From the NCBI RefSeq assembly GCF_014170335.1, contig NZ_LZZS01000024.1:1-64000 (forward strand): a DNA stretch of 64,000 bases, given 5' to 3'. The notes beneath the pieces were generated by a model that saw nothing but the letters and a program-made list of their open reading frames with translations, was not told the origin of the DNA and did not search any database. This document shows, piece by piece, positions 28,227 through 41,956 of the stretch (positions are counted from its first letter, which is position 1; each line of letters opens with the position of its first letter). Origin of the DNA: Achromobacter sp. UMC46 (lineage in GTDB: Bacteria > Pseudomonadota > Gammaproteobacteria > Burkholderiales > Burkholderiaceae_B). The translations under genes and the position numbers were made by a program.

Positions 28227-29494
28227 GCATGCGCATCGCCATCATCGGTTCCGGAATCGCGGGTCTGGTCTGCGCATGGAAACTTGGCCGCGACCATGAC
28301 GTGACGCTGTACGAGTCCAACGACTATCTGGGCGGCCATACCCATACCCATTCCGTGGAACAAGATGGGCGGCGCTATGCCGTAGACAGCGGCTTCATCG
28401 TGCATAACCCCGTCAACTATCCGCAGTTCACGGCCCTGCTGAAGGAGCTTGACGTCCCATCGCAGCCCACCACCATGAGCTTCTCGGTGCACAAGCAGGC
28501 GACCGGCCTGGAGTACAACGCGGCGTCGCTCGGCACGCTTTTCTGCCAGCGCCGCAACCTGCTATCCCCCCGCTTCCTGGGCATGGTGCGCGACTTGCTG
28601 CGCTTTTATCGCAAATCCCCTGCGCTGTTGGCCACCGACGGCCCCGGTCCGACACTGGGCGACTATCTGGCCCAGCACCGCTACGGCGACGCATTTCGAA
28701 CCGATCACCTGCTCCCGATGGCCTCAGCGCTGTGGTCATCGCCAGCGGCGCGCATCCTGGACTTCCCGGCGCGCTATCTGGTGCAGTTCATGGCCAATCA
28801 CCAGATGCTGCAGGTCGGGCAACGGCCCGAATGGCGCGTGGTCAAAGGCGGGTCGGCCAGCTATGTCCGCGCGCTGCGCGCACGCTGGAACGTGATTGAG
28901 CGCCTGAACAGCCCAGTGCGTAAGGTCAGCCGCCAGCCGACAGGCGTGGTGGTCGAATCGGGCGACGGCCGGCCGCATTACGACGAAGTGGTCTTCGCCT
29001 GCCACAGCGATCAGGCCCTCAAGCTGCTGACGGACCCGACCCCGGCCGAACGCCAGGTGCTGGGCGCGATTCCCTATCAGGACAATGATGTCGTTCTACA
29101 CACCGATGCGCGCATCTTGCCAAGCCGGCGCAAAGCCTGGGCCGCGTGGAATGCCTATGTCCCGGCGGATCCGTCAAGCCCATGTTCCGTCAGCTACTGC
29201 ATGAATCTGCTGCAGGGACTGCACTCGCGCCTGCCTTTCATCGTGACGCTCAACCGCAGCGAGGCCATCGACCCCGCGCACGTGCTGGCCCGCATGCGCT
29301 ATCACCATCCGGTCTACACCGTGGCGTCGGTGGCCGCACAGGCCCGCCGCTCCGAGGTCTCCGGCCATCGCCACACCTGGTACGCGGGCGCGTACTGGGG
29401 CTGGGGGTTTCATGAAGACGGCGTGGCGAGTGCGCTCGACGTGGTGCGCGGCATCCAGTCGCGGACCGCGCCCTTGTCCCGGGTGGCGGCATGA
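28223..29494 (+). CDS. FAD-dependent amine oxidase-family protein
   Basis: A 423-residue flavoprotein with an N-terminal dinucleotide-binding motif ([23 protein letters not shown] at 9-14), an [13 protein letters not shown] segment for FAD contact, and a C-terminal FAD-contact region [19 protein letters not shown]. This belongs to the amine oxidase/desaturase-like family always found beside DUF1365 and CFA synthase in such operons. The real reaction is unsettled; oxidation or desaturation of a modified fatty acyl chain is a reasonable guess. ATGA overlaps at both ends. Confidence 0.8.
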   Translation: MSMRIAIIGSGIAGLVCAWKLGRDHDVTLYESNDYLGGHTHTHSVEQDGRRYAVDSGFIVHNPVNYPQFTALLKELDVPSQPTTMSFSVHKQATGLEYNAASLGTLFCQRRNLLSPRFLGMVRDLLRFYRKSPALLATDGPGPTLGDYLAQHRYGDAFRTDHLLPMASALWSSPAARILDFPARYLVQFMANHQMLQVGQRPEWRVVKGGSASYVRALRARWNVIERLNSPVRKVSRQPTGVVVESGDGRPHYDEVVFACHSDQALKLLTDPTPAERQVLGAIPYQDNDVVLHTDARILPSRRKAWAAWNAYVPADPSSPCSVSYCMNLLQGLHSRLPFIVTLNRSEAIDPAHVLARMRYHHPVYTVASVAAQARRSEVSGHRHTWYAGAYWGWGFHEDGVASALDVVRGIQSRTAPLSRVAA

Positions 29495-30263
29495 CCCTTC
29501 AAAGCGCCGTCTATGAAGGCTGCGTGGCGCACAGGCGCCACGTGCCGCACGCGCACGGCTTCAGCTACCGCATGGCACAGCTGTACCTGGATCTGGATGA
29601 AATCGATCGGGTCTTCCTGCATCACTGGCTGTGGTCGGCCAATCGGCCAAACCTGGCCGAGTGGCGGCGCAGCGATTATCTGGACGGCGCGCACGGCCTG
29701 CCGCTGGCGCAGGCCGTGCGCGCGCGCCTGCGCGCGGCCATGCATGATGCGCCCGACGGGCCCGTCCGCCTGTTGGCGCATCCGCGCTATGCGGGCTATG
29801 TCTTCAATCCGGTCAGTTTCTACTACTGCTACGAAGCCGATGGCGTGACCCTGGCCGCCATTCTGGCCGAGATCACCAACACGCCCTGGAAGCAGCGCCA
29901 CTGCATCGTGTTGCCGGTCAATGCCGCTGACCGGCAGGGGCAATCCCTGATCTGGCGTTTCGACAAGCAGTTCCACGTGTCGCCCTTCATGCCGATGGAT
30001 TGCGCCTACGACTGGCGCTTCAGCACGCCGGGCGAAGACCTACGGGTGCACATGCGCGTCAGCCGCCAGGATCAGGCGCAATTCGACGCCCATCTGACCC
30101 TGCGGCGGCACGAACTGGACAGCGCGGCGCTGGCGCGCCTGCTGTGGCGCTATCCCTTGATGACGCTGCAAGTGATAGGCGCCATCCATTGGCAGGCCTT
30201 GCGCCTCTGGCTCAAGCGCAACCCCATCCACGACCATCCCCGCACGTCTGACGGAGAACCGCA

Positions 30264-30267
<4 letters not shown>
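29491..30267 (+). CDS. DUF1365 family protein
   Basis: A 258-residue protein with the DUF1365 hallmarks: [20 protein letters not shown] near the start, DLDEIDRV, and [19 protein letters not shown] with the conserved Asn-Pro-Val-Ser. The function of DUF1365 is not known; it is strictly associated with the flavin oxidase and CFA-type methyltransferase. No signal peptide. Both gene ends overlap neighbours by 4 nt. Confidence 0.8.
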
Positions 30268-31534
<1,267 letters not shown>

Positions 31535-31538
<4 letters not shown>

Positions 31539-32302
31539 CCCCCTTTCAGCAATGGTCGTGCATCGCCGGCTTCATGGTTGTCGCCATGGCGGCGGCCTGG
31601 GACTGGCAGCGCCGCCGCGCCAATGCAGGCATCGTCGACGTGGTTTGGGCGTTGGGCATGGGAGGCAGCGCCTTGCTTATCGCGGCGACCGGGCAAGGCG
31701 CACGGCTGCCACGGGCCTGTCTGGCCGTGATGGCCGGAATCTGGTCCCTGAGACTGGCCGCTCATCTGTGGCGGCGTGTGCGGCAGGTAGAAGACGGGCG
31801 ATACCGAGCGCTACGCGAACGGTGGCACGGCCATCAGGGAAAATTCTTCGGCCTGTTCATGTTCCAGGCGGGCCTGGTCATGCTGTTCAGCCTGCCGTTC
31901 GTGGCCGTTGGCGCCAGCCCGGCGCACGGTCTGACGGTTGCGCTGGGCGTCGCCGTCTGGCTGGTAGCGCTGGCGGGCGAGGCCATGGCCGATCATCAGC
32001 TGGAGCGCTTTCGCAACGACCCGGCGCATCGCGGCAACACCTGCCGCGATGGCCTGTGGCGCTATTCGCGGCATCCGAACTATTTCTTCGAATGGTGCCA
32101 TTGGTTCGGTTATGTGGCCCTGGCATGGGGCTCCCCGCTTGCGTGGCTGTCATGGCTGGGGCCGGTGCTGATGTATGGGTTCCTGCGCTGGATCAGCGGC
32201 ATCCCCTTCACCGAGCAGCAGGCCCTGCGGACACGCGGCGACGATTACCGCGATTACCAACGCCGCACGTCGGCCTTCTTTCCGTGGTTTCCCAAATCCT
32301 GA
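31535..32302 (+). CDS. DUF1295 (steroid 5-alpha-reductase-like) membrane protein
   Basis: A 255-residue membrane protein with several hydrophobic segments and the C-terminal signature GLWRYSRHPNYFFEW (about 176-190) shared by DUF1295, steroid 5-alpha-reductase and isoprenyl-cysteine methyltransferase families; NADPH or SAM binding is expected there. Probably a reductase for the lipid product. The start overlaps the CFA gene; 11 bp separates it from the next gene. Confidence 0.8.
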
Positions 32303-32313
32303 CGAGGCACGCC

Positions 32314-33396
32314 ATGACGACCGCCACCCTGCATGACACCCCGCTCGCCGCGGACCGCCCCGCCCCCGGCCTGCTCGGCCTGGCCGAACGCGGCCTGGTG
32401 CCCGACGCGCTGCTGCGCCTGGGGATACGCCGCCTGTGTACCGAGCGCCTGTCGGCGGAATATGCCGGCGGCATCGACGCCTGGACGGCCCGCGATCAGC
32501 AGCTGATCGCCAGCCTGCGCACTAGCGCAGTGGCGATCCACACCGACGCCGCCAATGCGCAGCACTACGAGCTGCCCACCGCGTTCTTCCAGCTTTGCCT
32601 GGGTGCCCGCATGAAGTATTCCAGCTGCTATTACCCGACGGGCGCCGAGACGCTGGATGCGGCCGAGGCCGCCATGCTGCATCTATATGGCGATCGCGCG
32701 GAACTGGCCGACGGCCAGGACATCCTGGAACTGGGCTGCGGCTGGGGTTCGTTGACGCTATGGATGGCCGAGCAATTCCCCAACGCCCGCATCACTGCCG
32801 TCTCGAACTCGGCGACGCAGCGCCAGCACATCGAGGCGCGCTGCCGCGAACGCGGCTGGCGGCACGTACAGGTCGTCACTTGCGACGTGAACGTGCTGTC
32901 GCTGCCCGCTGGCGCCTACGACCGCTGCGTTTCAGTCGAAATGTTCGAACACATGCGCAATTACCAGGACCTGATGGCGCACATCGGCCAATGGCTGCGT
33001 CCCGGCGGCAAGCTGTTCGTGCACATCTTCGCCCACCGCGAACGGGCCTATCCGTTCGAAACCGGCGGCGCCAGCAACTGGATGGGGCGGCATTTCTTCA
33101 CGGGCGGCATCATGCCTGCAGTCGATACGCTGCTGCACTTCCAGCGGGATCTGCAGCTGGAAGCGAAATGGTTTCTCAACGGCATGCACTACGCGCGCAC
33201 GGCCAACCACTGGCTGGCCAACCAGGATGCCCGCCGCGAGCAGGCCAAGGCGGTGCTGACTCATGCCTACGGACCACACGCCGGCCTGTGGAATCAGCGC
33301 TGGCGCATGTTCTGGATAGCGTGCGCGGAACTCTTTGGCTATGACGAAGGGCAACAATGGGGAGTGGGCCACTACCGGTTCACGCGTCCATCATGA
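32314..33396 (+). CDS. Second CFA-type SAM-dependent methyltransferase
   Basis: A 360-residue methyltransferase of the same superfamily as the upstream CFA enzyme but of a different subgroup: NAQHYELPTAFFQLCLGARMKYSS replaces the usual segment and the SAM motif is ILELGCGWGSLTLWMAE. The subgroup includes coclaurine N-methyltransferase-like proteins. The start at 32314 follows GACGAGG; a longer frame from 31510 runs through the preceding gene. Two different CFA-like enzymes in one operon suggest sequential or alternative acyl methylation. Confidence 0.82.
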   Translation: MTTATLHDTPLAADRPAPGLLGLAERGLVPDALLRLGIRRLCTERLSAEYAGGIDAWTARDQQLIASLRTSAVAIHTDAANAQHYELPTAFFQLCLGARMKYSSCYYPTGAETLDAAEAAMLHLYGDRAELADGQDILELGCGWGSLTLWMAEQFPNARITAVSNSATQRQHIEARCRERGWRHVQVVTCDVNVLSLPAGAYDRCVSVEMFEHMRNYQDLMAHIGQWLRPGGKLFVHIFAHRERAYPFETGGASNWMGRHFFTGGIMPAVDTLLHFQRDLQLEAKWFLNGMHYARTANHWLANQDARREQAKAVLTHAYGPHAGLWNQRWRMFWIACAELFGYDEGQQWGVGHYRFTRPS

Positions 33397-33920
33397 GACC
33401 GGCCCGGTTGCGCGCGTTGTGCGCCGGCGTCGTGGGGGTGCTGGCCGGGTGCGCCGCACCCACGCCGATGCCGCCGGTAGACCACGTCGACCTGCCCCGC
33501 TTCATGGGCGATTGGTACGTGATCGCGCATATTCCCAGCTGGCCCGAACGCCACGCCTATGACGCCGTGGAAAGTTATCGGCTATTGCCGGACGGCAGGA
33601 TCCAGACCGATTTCCGCTACCGCAAAGGCAGCTTCGATGCCAAGGAGGATGCCATGCATCCCGTGGCCACCGTGCGGCCCGGCACGGGCAACGCCGTCTG
33701 GGGCATGCAGTTTTTCTGGCCGATCGAAGCTGAATACGTCATCGCCTATCTGGATGACGGCTACCAGACCACCATCATCGGCAGGTCAAAGCGCGACTAC
33801 GTGTGGATCATGGCCCGCGTGCCGTGCCTGAGCGACGCGGCCTATGCGAAGCTGGCGGACCGCGTGGCGGCGCTGGGATATACGGAGAGCCTGCGCAAGG
33901 TGCCGCAGCGTTGCGGATGA
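33393..33920 (+). CDS. blc: Lipocalin (Blc-type) lipoprotein
   Basis: A 175-residue bacterial lipocalin with lipobox VLAGC (Cys20). The lipocalin motif FMGDWYVIA and later VIAYLDDGYQTTIIGRS and YVWIMAR match Blc, an outer-membrane lipoprotein that binds fatty acids and lysophospholipids. ATGA overlap with the preceding methyltransferase makes it the last gene of the lipid operon, fitting a role in carrying or repairing modified lipids in the envelope. Confidence 0.85.
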   Translation: MRPARLRALCAGVVGVLAGCAAPTPMPPVDHVDLPRFMGDWYVIAHIPSWPERHAYDAVESYRLLPDGRIQTDFRYRKGSFDAKEDAMHPVATVRPGTGNAVWGMQFFWPIEAEYVIAYLDDGYQTTIIGRSKRDYVWIMARVPCLSDAAYAKLADRVAALGYTESLRKVPQRCG

Positions 33921-33971
33921 GCTCGGGCGGAGGAACCGCCGCCGCTCACCGCAATGGAATACAGGTAAGGC

Positions 33972-36495
<2,524 letters not shown>

Positions 36496-36550
36496 CGGGG
36501 TGATCGCCTGGGTCAATGAAGACTAAGTTCCAACCCCCGGATTATCTCAC

Positions 36551-36566
36551 GGCGCCCCGGGGCGCC
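36551..36566. other. 16-bp perfect GC palindrome after the mscM gene
   Basis: GGCGCCCCGGGGCGCC lies 5 nt past the stop of the channel gene and about 55 bp ahead of nadE. It could fold as a 3' stem in the transcript, but there is no U-run. Confidence 0.35.
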
Positions 36567-36570
36567 CCGC

Positions 36571-37935
36571 CTATCGGGGCATCTTGTCGTCGGTCAGCCC
36601 GCGCTCGGGCGGGATGCCCTCCATCGGCGGGGCCAGGGCCTGGCGGTCGCGCTCGCCCGCCAAGGCTGCCTGAACAGCGCCGTCGCGCAGATAGCTGCCC
36701 ATCGCGCCGATATCGGCGCCGGACGGCTGCTGGTACAGGCGCAGGCCCAGTTCCGGCAGAACGGCCAGCAGATGGTCGAAGATGTCGCCCTGGATCCGCT
36801 CGTACTCCACCCAGGCCGTCACCGCCGTAAAGCAATAGACCTCGACCGGAATGCCGTCCGCGGTGGGCTCCATCATGCGGACCATCATCGCCATGTCCTG
36901 ACGGACCTCTTTGTTCTGCTTCAGGAACGCCAGGCCATAGGCCCGGAACGTGCCGATATTGGTCAGGCGGCGCCGGTTGGTCGGCACGCTGGCCAGTTCG
37001 CCCATCGTCTGGTTCTCCTGGGCGATGTCCTGGGTCTTGGCTTGCAAATAGTCGTGCAGCAGGCGGAAACGCATCAGGCGCTGCGCCTCGTCGTCGGTCA
37101 GAAAACGCACGCTGGACGCGTCGATCCGCAGGGTGCGCTTGATGCGCCGGCCGCCGGATTCGAACATGTGGCGGTAGTTGCGGTAGCTTTCCGAAAACAG
37201 CTTGTAGGTCGGCACCGTGGTGACGGTGTTGTCCCAGTTCTGCACCTTGACGGTATGCAGCGCGATGTCCTTGACGAAACCGTCCGCGTTGGACTGCGGC
37301 ATTTCGATCCAGTCGCCGATGCGCAGCATGTCGTTGCTGGTCAGCTGGGTGCTGGCCACCAGCGACAGCAGCGTGTCCTTGAACACCAGCAGCAGCACCG
37401 CCGACAACGCGCCCAGGCCCGAGATCATCCACAGCGGCGACCGGTCGATCAGGATGGAAAGCACCAAAACGGTGCATACCGCCATCAGGATCAGCTTGCC
37501 GATCTGGATATAGCCCTTGATCGACCGGGTCTGCGCCCGCGTCGTGGCCGAATACGTGTCCTGCCAGGCGCTCAGAACCCCCGAGAACGCGATGAACACG
37601 CAGATCCAGGCGCCCGCATGCGCCAGCCTGCCCACGATGGTCACCGCTCTTTCGACGTGCGGCACCAGGTCGATGCCCATCGACACCACCATGAACGGCA
37701 CCGCGTACCAAAAATTGTGATACGCGCGGCGGTGCTGCAAGGCTTTATCCCAGTCCCCCCGGCCGCTCAGCACCAGCACCCGATGCGCCAGCATCAGCAC
37801 CACCCGGGCGACGACCCATTGGACGAACAGCGCCGTCAGGATCAGCACGCCGATCCCGACCAGCGTCTGCGCCCAGGCCTCGCGCGGCATGTGGGTATCA
37901 AGTTGGGTAACCAGTTCTTCCCATTCCAGGGGCAT
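36571..37935 (-). CDS. MscS-family mechanosensitive channel (YbdG/MscM type)
   Basis: A 454-residue MscS-superfamily inner-membrane channel. It has about five membrane segments in residues 20-185, a pore-helix-like region GLGALSAVLLLVFKDTLLSL, then the MscS beta domain (RIGDWIEMP, VKDIALHTVKVQNWDNTVTTVPTYKLFSESYRNY). The insertion and length fit the YbdG/MscM subgroup (E. coli YbdG about 415 residues), which responds to osmotic shock. The start at 37935 gives MPLEWEELV after GAGAA; the longer frame to 38013 is unsupported. It is divergent from argH. Confidence 0.85.
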   Translation of the reverse strand: MPLEWEELVTQLDTHMPREAWAQTLVGIGVLILTALFVQWVVARVVLMLAHRVLVLSGRGDWDKALQHRRAYHNFWYAVPFMVVSMGIDLVPHVERAVTIVGRLAHAGAWICVFIAFSGVLSAWQDTYSATTRAQTRSIKGYIQIGKLILMAVCTVLVLSILIDRSPLWMISGLGALSAVLLLVFKDTLLSLVASTQLTSNDMLRIGDWIEMPQSNADGFVKDIALHTVKVQNWDNTVTTVPTYKLFSESYRNYRHMFESGGRRIKRTLRIDASSVRFLTDDEAQRLMRFRLLHDYLQAKTQDIAQENQTMGELASVPTNRRRLTNIGTFRAYGLAFLKQNKEVRQDMAMMVRMMEPTADGIPVEVYCFTAVTAWVEYERIQGDIFDHLLAVLPELGLRLYQQPSGADIGAMGSYLRDGAVQAALAGERDRQALAPPMEGIPPERGLTDDKMPR

Positions 37936-38067
37936 ATGTCGTGTTCTCGCTCTAAGTTCTTGAAACTGACCGTGGATTATCCGACAAGTCGCGCCGGGCC
38001 AAGGTTCCGGCACGGCGATATCGGGGCCATGCTACCCCGCCGCGTGCGCCGCATCGGCGGCAGGCCC

Positions 38068-38073
38068 TATAAT
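38068..38073 (+). promoter_or_regulatory. -10 element of argH, close to the start codon
   Basis: A perfect TATAAT lies only 10 nt before the argH ATG. Transcription would then start about 7 nt later, leaving a leader of only a few bases. There is no Shine-Dalgarno sequence, which agrees with a leaderless or nearly leaderless mRNA. No clear -35 is seen 16-18 bp upstream. Confidence 0.55.
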
Positions 38074-38083
38074 TCCGCCCATC

Positions 38084-39505
38084 ATGGCAAACACTCCCTC
38101 CTCCGATCAAAACCAGTTCGCCAATAAGGCGCAGGCCTGGTCCGCCCGGTTCTCGGAACCGGTCTCCGAACTCGTAAAACGCTACACGGCTTCCGTGGAT
38201 TTCGACAAGCGCCTGGCGCGCCACGACATCCAGGGCTCGCTCGCGCATGCGGACATGCTGGCCGCCCAGGGCATCATCGGCGCCCAGGACCTGGCCGACA
38301 TCCAGCGCGGCATGACCCAGATCCTGTCCGAAATCGACGCCGGCAGCTTCCAATGGCTGCTGGACCTGGAAGACGTGCACCTGAACATCGAGAAGCGCCT
38401 CGTGGAACTGGTGGGCGATGCCGGCAAGCGCCTGCACACCGGCCGTTCCCGCAATGACCAGGTGGCGACCGACATCCGCCTGTGGCTGCGCGACGAAATC
38501 GACAACCTGCAAGACCTGCTGCGCCAACTGCGCCACGCGCTGGCCGCGGTCGCGCTGGACAACGCCGGCACCATCATGCCGGGCTTCACCCACCTGCAAG
38601 TCGCCCAGCCCGTCACGTTCGGCCACCACCTGCTGGCCTATGCCGAAATGTTCGGCCGCGACGCCGAGCGCCTGGCCGACTGCCGCCGCCGCGTGAACCG
38701 CCTGCCCCTGGGCGCGGCCGCGCTGGCCGGCACCTCGTTCCCGATCGACCGCGAACGCGTCGCCAAGACGCTGGGCTTCGACGGCGTGTGCCGCAACTCG
38801 CTGGACGCCGTGTCCGACCGCGACTTCGCCATCGAATTCTGCGCCGCCGGCGCCCTGATCATGACGCACGTGTCGCGCCTGTCCGAAGAGCTTGTGCTCT
38901 GGATGAGCCCGCGCGTGGGCTTCATCGACCTGGCCGACCGCTTCTGCACCGGCAGCTCGATCATGCCGCAAAAGAAGAACCCCGACGTGCCTGAACTGGC
39001 CCGTGGCAAGACCGGCCGCGTGAACGGCAACCTGGTCGCCCTGCTGACCCTGATGAAAGGCCAGCCCCTGGCCTACAACAAGGACAACCAGGAAGACAAG
39101 GAAGGCCTGTTCGACACCGTCGACACCGTGCGCGACACGCTGACCATCTTCGCGGACATGGCGGCCGGCATCAAGGTGAAGGCCGACAACATGCGCGCCG
39201 CTGCCCTGCAAGGCTTCGCCACCGCCACCGACCTGGCCGACTACCTGGTCAAGCGCGGCGTGCCCTTCCGCGACGCCCACGAAGTGGTGGCCCACGCCGT
39301 GCGCGACTGCGAACAGCGCGGCTGCGACCTGGCCGACCTGTCCACCGACGAACTCAAGGCCTACCACGCCCAGATCGGCGACGACGTCCATCAGGTGCTG
39401 ACCCTGGAAGGCTCGGTTGCCGCACGCAAGCACATCGGCGGCACCGCCCCCGAGCGCGTGGCCGAAGAGGCCAAGCGCGTCCTGGCGGAAACGGCCGAAG
39501 GCTGA
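38084..39505 (+). CDS. argH: Argininosuccinate lyase
   Basis: A 473-residue lyase that splits argininosuccinate into arginine and fumarate, the last step of arginine synthesis. The fumarase/aspartase superfamily signature is [12 protein letters not shown] (catalytic Ser loop), with [12 protein letters not shown] and TSFPIDRE also present. Complete and of normal length. No ribosome site; a TATAAT box sits 10 nt ahead of the ATG. A strong terminator follows 24 bp after the stop, so it is a single-gene unit. Confidence 0.97.
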   Translation: MANTPSSDQNQFANKAQAWSARFSEPVSELVKRYTASVDFDKRLARHDIQGSLAHADMLAAQGIIGAQDLADIQRGMTQILSEIDAGSFQWLLDLEDVHLNIEKRLVELVGDAGKRLHTGRSRNDQVATDIRLWLRDEIDNLQDLLRQLRHALAAVALDNAGTIMPGFTHLQVAQPVTFGHHLLAYAEMFGRDAERLADCRRRVNRLPLGAAALAGTSFPIDRERVAKTLGFDGVCRNSLDAVSDRDFAIEFCAAGALIMTHVSRLSEELVLWMSPRVGFIDLADRFCTGSSIMPQKKNPDVPELARGKTGRVNGNLVALLTLMKGQPLAYNKDNQEDKEGLFDTVDTVRDTLTIFADMAAGIKVKADNMRAAALQGFATATDLADYLVKRGVPFRDAHEVVAHAVRDCEQRGCDLADLSTDELKAYHAQIGDDVHQVLTLEGSVAARKHIGGTAPERVAEEAKRVLAETAEG

Positions 39506-39529
39506 TTCCGGTTCAGGCTGGCAAGAAAA

Positions 39530-39553
39530 ACAAGGCCCCAGTGGGGGCCTTGT
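39530..39553 (+). terminator. Terminator of argH
   Basis: A perfect 10-bp stem ACAAGGCCCC / GGGGCCTTGT with loop AGTG, followed by TGCATTTTGG. Preceded by AAGAAAAA, it could also work in the opposite direction. Confidence 0.75.
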
Positions 39554-39593
39554 TGCATTTTGGGCGATGTCCTCGGCGGAAGCGGCCTCCAGG

Positions 39594-39627
39594 AAAAAAA
39601 CAGGGGCAGCAGATGCTGCTGCCCCTG
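39594..39627 (-). terminator. Strong orphan rho-independent terminator, minus strand
   Basis: On the minus strand CAGGGGCAGCAG-CAT-CTGCTGCCCCTG is followed by TTTTTTT. A 12-bp perfect stem, 3-nt loop and seven U make this the best terminator in the window. No convincing gene ends here on that strand, so it may terminate a non-coding RNA made from the gene-free region 39628-39878. Confidence 0.8.
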
Positions 39628-39878
39628 CGCAAAGGCCCTACGGGAAACCCTTACCGTCAGCGCGTGCAAAAACGGTCGGGCTCCCGCGTCGCCGGCGCGA
39701 CATACAGCCGAACTGGAATTACACGGGATCCGCGGCTGGCCGCGTATCCCTGAAATTGGGTATTTGTAAGTCCGACGGCCTTTAGGAAAATGACTGGGTA
39801 CATCTGGACACATCCGTCCACGGCGGCGCGCAGGCGCTCCGATATCATCGCAACTCCCTGCGACTCGCCCGCCTTTTC
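39628..39878 (-). ncRNA. Candidate small RNA region
   Basis: This gene-free stretch, bounded by the orphan minus-strand terminator, is rich in pairing. It holds a 12-bp hairpin with one mismatch at 39725-39750 (GGGATCCGCGGC / GCCGCGTATCCC), a GTCGC/GCGAC hairpin around 39690-39703, and long-range GTCGG/CCGAC pairing. A 140-codon open frame on this strand (39391-39813) has no ribosome site or recognisable motif and runs across both terminators. No tRNA, and no match I can confirm to 6S RNA or a riboswitch. Promoter position is unclear. On the plus strand TATCAT at 39843-39848 may serve the next gene. Confidence 0.35.
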
Positions 39879-41900
39879 ATGCGCCCATCGCCTGCATCAC
39901 GTCGTCTTGGCCTGCCCCGCCGGCCGTGCCGAATGCTTGTCCTGACCGCGTTCGGCCTCCTGGCCGCCGGCATCGGCGCCGCCCCCCAGGCGCAGACCGC
40001 CCGCAAGCCCTCCCCCTACGAAAACGCCCGGCCCTTGCGCGCCGACGAAGTCGACGCGCGCACGCAAGCGGACGCCAAGCGCGCCGGCCCCGCGTTTCTT
40101 GGCCAGATCCGCACCCAGGCGGAATTCCAGCAACTGGCCCGCGTCTACAACCCGGGCACGCCGCTTGAAATCCCGCATGTGCTGTTCGTGATCGACCGCA
40201 AGCACGCCGACCGCATGTATTACATCGATACGCCGCGCTATTCGCTGCACGAGAACTTCGCCCGCGAACGCCGCCTGCTGCCCGGCGCGGACAAGGCCAC
40301 GCTGATCGCCCAGTACAAGGACCCGCAGCGCCGCCTGCTGTTCGGCACCCTGAGCTGGCAGCGCGACCTGCCCGGCTACACCTATGAGTTCTGGGAGGGC
40401 GACCGGTTGACGCCGGAACTGCTGGCCCTGACCGGGGAACGGCTGCGCGCCACCTTCTACGCGCCGCTTCGCTTCAAGGCCAACTCCACGATGCACGAGC
40501 AGACGGCGCAACGCGCCGGCCTGGACTTCGTGACCCAGGAAGCCTTGCTGCGCGAACAGACCTTCCTGCCGCTGAATACCGGGCACGCCCAAGGCCGCCT
40601 GCGCATCGTGGCCTCGGTCGAAGACACGCCCGACCTGGCCCCGACCGACATCCTGGTGCTGGACGAAGTGCCGGTAGCGCTGCCGCCCGTGGCGGGCCTG
40701 ATCACGCAACGGCCCTCCACCCTGCTGTCGCACGTGAACCTGCTGGCGAAAGGCTGGCGCATCCCCAACGCCTATGTGCGCGACGGCGTCGCCGCGTTGC
40801 GCGACTACGACGGCCAATGGGTGGAGCTGAATGTATCGAGCAACGGCTACCAGGTGCGGCCCATCGCCAAGCCCGACACGCCCGCGACGCCTGCCCCCAA
40901 GGCGGCCGGCCTGCCGCTGCCCAAGCCCGACCTGACCGTCAAGTCCATCAAGCCGCTGACCGGCATGGCGACCCGCGACAGCCGCCATTGCGGCGTCAAG
41001 GCGGCCAACCTGGGCGCGCTGAAATCCGCGTTGGCGCCGCTGGCCAGCGTGCCCGACGGCTTCTGCATCCCCTTCGCGCAGTACGCCGCGTTCATGCAGC
41101 AGCTGCACGTGCCGGAACGCATCGCCGCCCTCGAGCGGCGGCCGGATTTCGCCAGCGACGCCAATGTCCGCCGCGCCGAGCTCGCCGCCCTGCGCCAGGA
41201 CATCGTCAATGCCCCGCCCGACCCGGCGCTTGCCGCCGCGTGGCGCGATCGCTGGCAACAGCAATTGCAGGGCCGCGGCGTGTTCGTGCGCAGCTCGTCG
41301 AATTCCGAAGACCTGCCCGGGTTCAGCGGCGCGGGGCTCTACACCACGGTGCCCAACGTGACGCAAGCCGACGCGCTGCCCCGGGCGATACAGACGGTGT
41401 GGGCATCCGTCTACAACTTCGAAGCCTACGAGGCGCGGCGCGCGGCCGGCATCGGCCAGGACGGCGTCGTGATGGCCGTGCTGGTGCAGCAGGCGGCGGC
41501 CTCGGACAGTTCGGGCGTGATGATCACGCGCGACCCTTTCGACGCCTCGCGCCGCTACGTGACGTACATCTCGGCCAAGCGCGGCCTGGGTATCAAAGTG
41601 GTGGAAGGCAAGCGCCAGGCGGAACAGTTGATGTATTCCAGCTGGTCCAAGGCCGTGCAGGTGCTGAGCCGGTCGGCCGAAGACACGCAACTGGTGGCGG
41701 ACAAGGCGGGTGGCGTGCGCGAAGTGCCGATCGAAGGGTCCCGCCAGGTGCTGAACGACGCGCTCGTCGCCCGGCTGGCCGCCGTAGGCAGCCAGATCAA
41801 GCTGCGCCTGGGCAACGTCGACCAGGACATCGAATGGGCCGTGCAGGGCGACAAGATCCTGATTCTGCAGTCCCGGCCCTACGTCGACGGCAGTCAGTAG
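39879..41900 (+). CDS. Exported PEP synthase/glucan dikinase-like protein
   Basis: A 673-residue protein with an Arg-rich N-terminus and hydrophobic segment (about 18-36, MLVLTAFGLLAAGIGAAP) ending in AQA-like cleavage, so it looks exported. Residues 277-300 (RPSTLLSHVNLLAKGWRIPN) resemble a swivelling phosphohistidine domain with His285, closest to plant glucan water dikinase (SHV type). Residues 370-667 are the ATP-binding domain of PEP synthase: VRSSSNSEDLPGFSGAGLY (470-488), MITRDPFDASRRYVTYI and DIEWAVQGDKILILQSRP (650-667). The His-before-ATP order also fits dikinases. ATP is not expected in the periplasm, so either the signal is a membrane anchor or the domain is repurposed. Function not assignable. 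Confidence 0.7.
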   Translation: MRPSPASRRLGLPRRPCRMLVLTAFGLLAAGIGAAPQAQTARKPSPYENARPLRADEVDARTQADAKRAGPAFLGQIRTQAEFQQLARVYNPGTPLEIPHVLFVIDRKHADRMYYIDTPRYSLHENFARERRLLPGADKATLIAQYKDPQRRLLFGTLSWQRDLPGYTYEFWEGDRLTPELLALTGERLRATFYAPLRFKANSTMHEQTAQRAGLDFVTQEALLREQTFLPLNTGHAQGRLRIVASVEDTPDLAPTDILVLDEVPVALPPVAGLITQRPSTLLSHVNLLAKGWRIPNAYVRDGVAALRDYDGQWVELNVSSNGYQVRPIAKPDTPATPAPKAAGLPLPKPDLTVKSIKPLTGMATRDSRHCGVKAANLGALKSALAPLASVPDGFCIPFAQYAAFMQQLHVPERIAALERRPDFASDANVRRAELAALRQDIVNAPPDPALAAAWRDRWQQQLQGRGVFVRSSSNSEDLPGFSGAGLYTTVPNVTQADALPRAIQTVWASVYNFEAYEARRAAGIGQDGVVMAVLVQQAAASDSSGVMITRDPFDASRRYVTYISAKRGLGIKVVEGKRQAEQLMYSSWSKAVQVLSRSAEDTQLVADKAGGVREVPIEGSRQVLNDALVARLAAVGSQIKLRLGNVDQDIEWAVQGDKILILQSRPYVDGSQ

Positions 41901-41956
41901 CATTGCGCCACGGCGCACCCGGGCGGCAGCGCACGGCCAGCGTCATACCGGCAACG

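Noticed and set aside
39391..39813. 140-codon minus-strand frame in the argH-dikinase gap
   Set aside because: No ribosome site or recognisable domain, overlaps the argH end and crosses two terminators.
39628..39878. 6S RNA or riboswitch identity for the structured intergenic region
   Set aside because: I could not draw the characteristic 6S rod with central bubble nor any riboswitch core; only a generic small-RNA candidate is kept.
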